Source: Gammaproteobacteria bacterium
Lineage (GTDB): Bacteria > Pseudomonadota > Gammaproteobacteria > Chromatiales > Chromatiaceae
Direction of reading: 5' to 3'
DNA: 18,425 bases
NCBI GenBank assembly: GCA_019136395.1
Contig: JAGVUH010000322.1
Coordinates: 1-18,425 of the forward strand
The translations under genes and the position numbers were made by a program. Under the pieces are notes generated by a model that searched no databases, was not told the origin of the DNA, and saw only the letters and a list, made by a program, of their open reading frames with translations. Position 1 is the first letter of the stretch. Each line of letters starts with the position of its first letter. Of the stretch, positions 14,729 through 18,425 are shown piece after piece.

Positions 14729-15184
14729 TCATTCCGGCAGCCAGCCTTCCCGAAGCATATCCCCGACCGACCAGGGACAGCTCAGGGGAAAATCGGTCAA
14801 ACCCGTTTCCTGGATGGCTTGGACGATGCCGTCATCCCAGACGTCCTGCCACCAGTCCGGATCAGCCACTTGAGCACGGAGGCTCGGGGTCCGCTCTAGG
14901 CGCCGAAGGATACCCCGCCGCTGATTGCGGATGGTCAGCTCCCAACTGGCGCCGCGGCGCTGGGGCTGACAGCGCCACTTGAGAAGATGCGCGATCAGCA
15001 AGGCCATGCGGTTGGCCAGTTCGCGCTGTTCGCTTTTGCCCACGTCCTCGATCTCCTCGGCCAGATGTTCGATGTCCAGGTGGTCAAAAAGTCCCGCGCG
15101 CAGCAACCGGGCCTGCTCTTCGGCCCAGGCGACGATGTCCTGGTGGTAGCTAGCGGTCACGATCCGGTACCCTGCGGTTGGCAT
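14729..15184 (-). CDS. DUF29 family protein
   Basis: A 151-residue protein of the DUF29 family, common in cyanobacteria and purple bacteria, whose function is unknown. Family landmarks are [36 protein letters not shown], the hydrophobic [23 protein letters not shown] and the C-terminal [20 protein letters not shown]. It is all-helical in appearance with no signal peptide. The ATG at 15184 is used, but family members usually start right before the YHQD segment, so the in-frame GTG of the IVTASYHQD segment (around 15160) is a credible alternative. It stands alone between mepA and gmd, with about 100 and 175 bp on its flanks. DUF29 genes often occur in mobile or multicopy contexts. Confidence 0.85.
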   Translation of the reverse strand: MPTAGYRIVTASYHQDIVAWAEEQARLLRAGLFDHLDIEHLAEEIEDVGKSEQRELANRMALLIAHLLKWRCQPQRRGASWELTIRNQRRGILRRLERTPSLRAQVADPDWWQDVWDDGIVQAIQETGLTDFPLSCPWSVGDMLREGWLPE

Positions 15185-15196
15185 TGTTCTTTGAAC

Positions 15197-15217
15197 TGAA
15201 AGTATCCGCCACTTTCA
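15197..15217. promoter_or_regulatory. Inverted repeat upstream of the DUF29 gene
   Basis: TGAAAGT (15197-15203) and ACTTTCA (15211-15217) are perfect 7-bp arms around a seven-base spacer, 13 bp upstream of the DUF29 start and downstream of the mepA stop. It could be an operator or a weak terminator of the mepA transcript; no T-tract decides between them. Confidence 0.4.
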
Positions 15218-15288
15218 TCGGTCAGGGTGGCGGGAGACCATTCATGATCGGGAGGTATCGGCGTCACGGCCAAGAACTTGTTCTCCCC

Positions 15289-16155
15289 TTAATCCTTGCG
15301 CGCCAAGTCCGGCTGCCCCAGCAGGGCCCGGCAGGCGGCGGGCATGGGCGCTGGGGGCTTGTCCTCCGCCGACTTGCGGGGCTGGCGGGCCTCGGCGGTG
15401 AACCACCAGTCCAGCTCGGCGCCACAGCCGTCCCCGGCGGCGAAGGGGGCCTGGGCCTTACAGTCCGCGCTGCCGGCCGGACACTTGAGGCGGACATGGA
15501 AATGGGCGTCATGACCGCGCCAGGGACGCAGTTTGCGCAGCCAGCCGCGGTCACCGCGTTCGCTATCGCACAGGCGCTGCTTGATGGCCGGGTTGACGAA
15601 GATGCGCTCTACCCGACCGTCCTCGGCGGCCAACTTGAGCAGCAGGCGTTGGTCAGGCCCCCAGAGCCCGTTCACCGCCAGGCCATCGTCGCGGACCATG
15701 GACGGGGGAGCTACCGCCTCCGGCCAGTCCCGCTGGGCCTGGGCGGGGGAATCGGCCAGCAGGAACCAGACATCCAGGTCCAGGCCATTCTGGTGGCTGC
15801 GGTGGGCGGAGGACATGAGACCGCCGCGAGGCTGGGAGAGATCGCCGATCATGACGTAACGGCCGGTCCGGCTCGCCTGGGCGGCCCCCAGCTCGCGGAC
15901 GAAGTCCAGAGTCTCGGGGTGCCCGAACAGGCGCTGACGCTCGCGACGGATCTGGACGTAGCCCTTGCCCTCGGCGGGCAGGGCCTGGGCACCCGCGAGG
16001 CAGCCGTTGGCCGCCTCGCCGATGGCCGCCGGGGGTCCAGGCGCGACGGTGCGCACCTGGGCCCAGGGGCTCGCCAGGGCATTGGTCGCCAGGACCAGGC
16101 AGCCGGCGATCATCCCGCCACCGAGCCAGCGGCGGGTCCGCGGATAGTCACGCAT
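15289..16155 (-). CDS. mepA: Penicillin-insensitive murein endopeptidase
   Basis: A 288-residue periplasmic zinc metallopeptidase of the LAS/M74 group that cuts D-Ala-meso-diaminopimelate cross-links. The signal peptide spans about residues 1-29 (basic start, GGGMIAGCLVLATNALA). Zinc-site motifs are AHRSHQNGLDLDVW (His118, His121, Asp126/Asp128) and GHDAHFHVRLKCP (His218, His220). Several cysteines (C52, C196, C225, C232, C244) could form the disulfides typical of MepA. The length is slightly above E. coli MepA (274), with a charged Pro-rich tail. The ATG lies inside the end of the upstream deacetylase gene (8-bp overlap, 16148-16155), so the two are co-transcribed. It shares the peptidoglycan-remodelling theme with slt downstream. 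Confidence 0.95.
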   Translation of the reverse strand: MRDYPRTRRWLGGGMIAGCLVLATNALASPWAQVRTVAPGPPAAIGEAANGCLAGAQALPAEGKGYVQIRRERQRLFGHPETLDFVRELGAAQASRTGRYVMIGDLSQPRGGLMSSAHRSHQNGLDLDVWFLLADSPAQAQRDWPEAVAPPSMVRDDGLAVNGLWGPDQRLLLKLAAEDGRVERIFVNPAIKQRLCDSERGDRGWLRKLRPWRGHDAHFHVRLKCPAGSADCKAQAPFAAGDGCGAELDWWFTAEARQPRKSAEDKPPAPMPAACRALLGQPDLARKD

Positions 16156-17080
16156 GACCGATCAGCTCATCGACATGGGTGGCGACGCAGCGCCCCAGGG
16201 CATTGAGCTCGTAACCGCCCTCCAGGCAGGAGACGATGCGCTCGTGGGCATGCTTGCGGGCCAGTTCGTGGAGCTTGCGGGTGATCCAGCCGTAGTCCGA
16301 GGTATGGAGGTTGAAGTGCGCCATGTCGTCCTCGGCGTGACCATCAAAGCCGGCGGAGATCATGATCAGTTCCGGGGCGAAGGCGTCAAGGCGCGGTAGC
16401 CAGTGCTCCTCCACGGCGGCGCGGTAGGCGGGGCCATCGGTGAGCTTGGGCAGGGGCAGGTTGGCGATGTTGGGGGCATCGGTCTCCCAGCCATGGCCCG
16501 GGTAAAAGGGATGCTGGAAACTGGAGCAGAACAGGACCCGCTCGTCACCCTCGAAGATGTCCTGGGTGCCGTTGCCGTGGTGGACATCAAAGTCGATGAT
16601 CGCGATCCGTTTCAGGCCATGTTCAGCCATGGCATGGGCGGCACCGACGGCGACGTTGTTGAAGAAGCAAAAGCCCATGGAACGTTTGCGCTCGGCATGG
16701 TGCCCGGGCGGACGCACGCAGCAGAAGGCGGCATGGTGCTTATCGCTCATCACCAGGTCGACGCCCATCACGGAGGCCCCGGCGGCACGCAGGGCGGCGG
16801 GGAGGGTACCCCGGCTCATGGAGGTATCACCATCGATCCAGGAGAGCTCGCCATCGACGGTCGGGGCGGAGTTGAAGATGAGATCGACGTACTCCGGATC
16901 ATGGACCCGCAGCAACTGCTCCCGGGTGACCTCGGGGGCGTCGTAGTGGGTGACCAGCATCTCCATGCCGGAGGCGATCATGCGGTCGGCGATGGCGAAC
17001 AGCCGCTCCGGGCACTCAGGGTGGTGGGCGCCCGGCTTGTGGTCCTGGCACAGGTGATGGCCAATAAAAGCGAGGTTCAT
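16148..17080 (-). CDS. Histone-deacetylase superfamily (class II-like) deacetylase
   Basis: A 310-residue zinc amidohydrolase that removes acyl groups from lysine or from acetylated polyamines. The core is complete: His-His in RPPGHHAERKRSMGFCFFNN (His127, His128), zinc ligands Asp165 and His167 in IIDFDVHHGNGTQ, Asp246 in ISAGFDGHAEDD, and the catalytic Tyr290 in CLEGGYEL. The length and N-terminus (HHLCQDHKPGAHHPECPERL) match bacterial class II HDAC homologues. The substrate cannot be read from sequence. The divergent neighbour is a Pat-like acyltransferase / acyl-CoA synthetase, which favours a lysine-acylation role, though that is inference. It overlaps mepA by 8 bp. GGAG lies 12 bases before the ATG. 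Confidence 0.93.
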   Translation of the reverse strand: MNLAFIGHHLCQDHKPGAHHPECPERLFAIADRMIASGMEMLVTHYDAPEVTREQLLRVHDPEYVDLIFNSAPTVDGELSWIDGDTSMSRGTLPAALRAAGASVMGVDLVMSDKHHAAFCCVRPPGHHAERKRSMGFCFFNNVAVGAAHAMAEHGLKRIAIIDFDVHHGNGTQDIFEGDERVLFCSSFQHPFYPGHGWETDAPNIANLPLPKLTDGPAYRAAVEEHWLPRLDAFAPELIMISAGFDGHAEDDMAHFNLHTSDYGWITRKLHELARKHAHERIVSCLEGGYELNALGRCVATHVDELIGHA

Positions 17081-17547
17081 GGTTTAAGGTCTCTCCTCGT
17101 AGCGCCGTCGTCTCCGCCGGGCCGGCCTGGACCGGGCCGCGGGGGGGAAACGGCTGTTGTCCCTACCTTGTCATCACGGCAAGACAGGATATCGGGTATA
17201 TTGGCGGGCCTAGCCGCGGGCCCCCCGGAGGGTACGTCCCGGCCAATAGCCATAGCTTAATCCCATCCTTCCGCGGGATTCGACCTCAGACGTCAATTCC
17301 CGCCTCAGAACCATGACAACGGGTGCTCCAGCGCCACGGCCCCTGCTCCCCCGACCCGCCCTGCCACCCGCCGTCCAGCGCAACGCCCCGTTTCGCGCGC
17401 GGTGGGAGATGGGGAGCACCGTTAGAGGTTGTGAAAATTCCCTATTTCTTCACAAGCGGTTACCGCTCCATGAGGGGTAACCAGACTTAATCACCACCAT
17501 CCCAGTCCTTCCCCCCTCAGCCCCCTTGCCATCAGGGAACCTCGATC
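17081..17547. other. Divergent intergenic region between deacetylase and Pat-like gene
   Basis: These 467 bp hold no supported gene. They must carry the promoters of both divergent genes, but I could not assign boxes with confidence. The half nearest the Pat-like gene is rich in inverted repeats (listed separately), and an 8-bp perfect inverted repeat GGTGCTCC (17322-17329) / GGAGCACC (17413-17420) closes a 99-base segment that might be a structured RNA leader. Confidence 0.6.
17429..17482. promoter_or_regulatory. Cluster of inverted repeats upstream of the Pat-like gene
   Basis: Three symmetric elements overlap in an AT-richer patch: TTGTGAA/TTCACAA (17429-17435 and 17449-17455, 20-bp repeat spacing), AGCGGT-T-ACCGCT (17455-17467) and GGTTACC/GGTAACC (17458-17464 and 17476-17482). 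In the last, an inner CTC-CAT-GAG extends the hairpin after one mismatch. They lie 65-120 bp before the start codon, a good place for operators. Confidence 0.55.
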
Positions 17548-18425
17548 ATGAAGCTTTCCGACGTGGATCCACTCTTCGTCCCCGCTGCCATCGCCATTTT
17601 CGGCGCCAGCGATAACCCGGCCTCCATCGGGGGGGTCGTCCTGCGCAACATCCTGGAGGGTGGCTTCAAGGGGCCCTGCTACGCCATCAATCCCAAGTAT
17701 GACAAGGTCGCCGGTAAGAAGAGCTATCCGACCCTGGAGGAGATCGAGAAGAACGTCGATCTGGCCCTGATCGCCACCCCGGCGGCGGCCGTCCCCGGCA
17801 TCCTCGATCAATGCGGCGCCAAGGGCGTGCGCATGGCGGTGCTCTATTCCGCGGGCCTGGCGGAGGCCGACGAGGCCGGGGCCCACCTTCAGGACAAGAT
17901 CGTCGAGACGGCGCGCCGCCACCGCATCCGCCTCCTGGGCCCCAACACCATGGGCATGCTGCGGCCCCAGAACAAACTCAACGCCACCTCCGGCGTCGCC
18001 ACCAAGGCCCTGAGCGGCAACGTCGCCCTGGTCTCCCAGTCCGGCGCCGTGTGCAGCGCCATGCTCGACTGGTCGGTGCCGCGCCATATCGGCTTCTCGT
18101 CCATGGTCTCCCTGGGCGCGGCGGCGGACGTGGACTTCGGCGACGTCCTCGACTTTCTCGCCCTGGACGCCCACACCCAGTGCATCCTGCTCTACGTGGA
18201 GGGCATCCGCGACGCCCGTCACTTCATGAGCGGCCTGCGCGCCGCCGCCCGCCTCAAGCCGGTGATCGTGGTCAAGACCGGGCGCATGGCCGCCGGCTCC
18301 CGCGCCGCCAAGTCCCACACCGGGGCCTGGGTCGGCTCCAACGAGGTCTTCCGCGCCGTCATGGAGCGCGCCGGCGTGGTCCAGGTCGATGCCCTGCACC
18401 AGCTCTTCGCCGCCGCCCATGTCTT
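17548..18425 (+). CDS. ADP-forming acyl-CoA synthetase / Pat-like lysine acyltransferase, 5' part
   Basis: The frame from the ATG at 17548 is open to the end of the window (292 codons). AGGGA lies nine bases upstream of the ATG. The N-terminus IAIFGASDNPASIGGVVLRNIL is the CoA-binding Rossmann domain, followed by YAINPKYDKVAGKKSYPTLEEI, LLGPNTMGML, ALVSQSGAVCSAML and the KSHTGAWVGS segment, whose His corresponds to the phosphohistidine of the alpha subunit in ADP-forming acetyl-CoA synthetases. In other bacteria this domain pair also forms the front of PatZ/YfiQ protein acetyltransferases, which add a C-terminal GNAT domain; the 3' end is cut off here, so the two cannot be told apart. The divergent deacetylase next door favours the acyltransferase reading. 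Confidence 0.9.
   Translation, partial: MKLSDVDPLFVPAAIAIFGASDNPASIGGVVLRNILEGGFKGPCYAINPKYDKVAGKKSYPTLEEIEKNVDLALIATPAAAVPGILDQCGAKGVRMAVLYSAGLAEADEAGAHLQDKIVETARRHRIRLLGPNTMGMLRPQNKLNATSGVATKALSGNVALVSQSGAVCSAMLDWSVPRHIGFSSMVSLGAAADVDFGDVLDFLALDAHTQCILLYVEGIRDARHFMSGLRAAARLKPVIVVKTGRMAAGSRAAKSHTGAWVGSNEVFRAVMERAGVVQVDALHQLFAAAHV

Noticed and set aside
17430..17454. A CRP/FNR site suggested by TGTGA and TCACA
   Set aside because: CRP sites have a 6-bp spacer; here the half-sites are 15 bp apart, so only a generic inverted repeat is claimed.
17491..18420. A 309-residue minus-strand frame at the right end
   Set aside because: The plus-strand frame here encodes an unmistakable acyl-CoA synthetase-type protein, so this is its shadow.

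Overview
The window is high-GC DNA of a gammaproteobacterium. The core genes (nspC, yebC-ruvC-ruvA, gmd-fcl, slt, mepA) and the many sensor and GGDEF remnants would fit a Chromatiales / purple sulfur bacterium-like genome, but that placement is an inference from protein flavour; no rRNA or photosynthesis gene is present. Two genes run off the ends: carboxynorspermidine decarboxylase on the left and an ADP-forming acyl-CoA synthetase / Pat-like acyltransferase on the right.

Left part (1-3348, + strand): the 3' end of nspC, then two tandem paralogous 401-residue MacB/FtsX-type ABC permeases with no ATPase beside them. Middle-left (3349-6239) is an accessory, decaying stretch. An antitoxin/PIN-toxin pair lies between two direct copies of the 3' end of a diguanylate cyclase gene: one copy is a 120-bp remnant, the other belongs to a heme-c-containing diguanylate cyclase that is itself frameshifted near its N-terminus. 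Beyond it are a fragment of a Cache-type sensor, a short tandem repeat and unassigned sequence.

Centre (6240-9568, + strand): yebC, then ruvC and ruvA overlapping by four bases (no ruvB follows), then a 2-oxoglutarate/Fe(II) oxygenase closely followed by a receiver-like protein that lacks an obvious phosphoacceptor. Between yebC and ruvC are a 9-bp perfect hairpin and a 99-bp tandem duplication that includes the 5' end of ruvC and obscures its start codon.

Right part (9751-17080, - strand): the transcription order is HDAC-family deacetylase, mepA, DUF29, gmd, fcl, slt, then hicB-hicA. The deacetylase and mepA overlap, and gmd, fcl and slt are nearly contiguous, so peptidoglycan hydrolases are interleaved with GDP-L-fucose synthesis. 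slt carries an in-frame hexanucleotide repeat encoding (Ala-Gln)n.

The deacetylase is divergent from the Pat-like gene across 467 bp containing several inverted repeats, which suggests a paired acylation/deacylation locus. No RNA gene, CRISPR array or transposase was found. I did not find a clear new defence or biosynthetic system; the best leads are the repeat-flanked toxin-antitoxin cassette, the yebC-ruvC tandem duplication, the two tract-associated slippage candidates, the oxygenase/pseudo-receiver pair and the deacetylase/acyltransferase pair.
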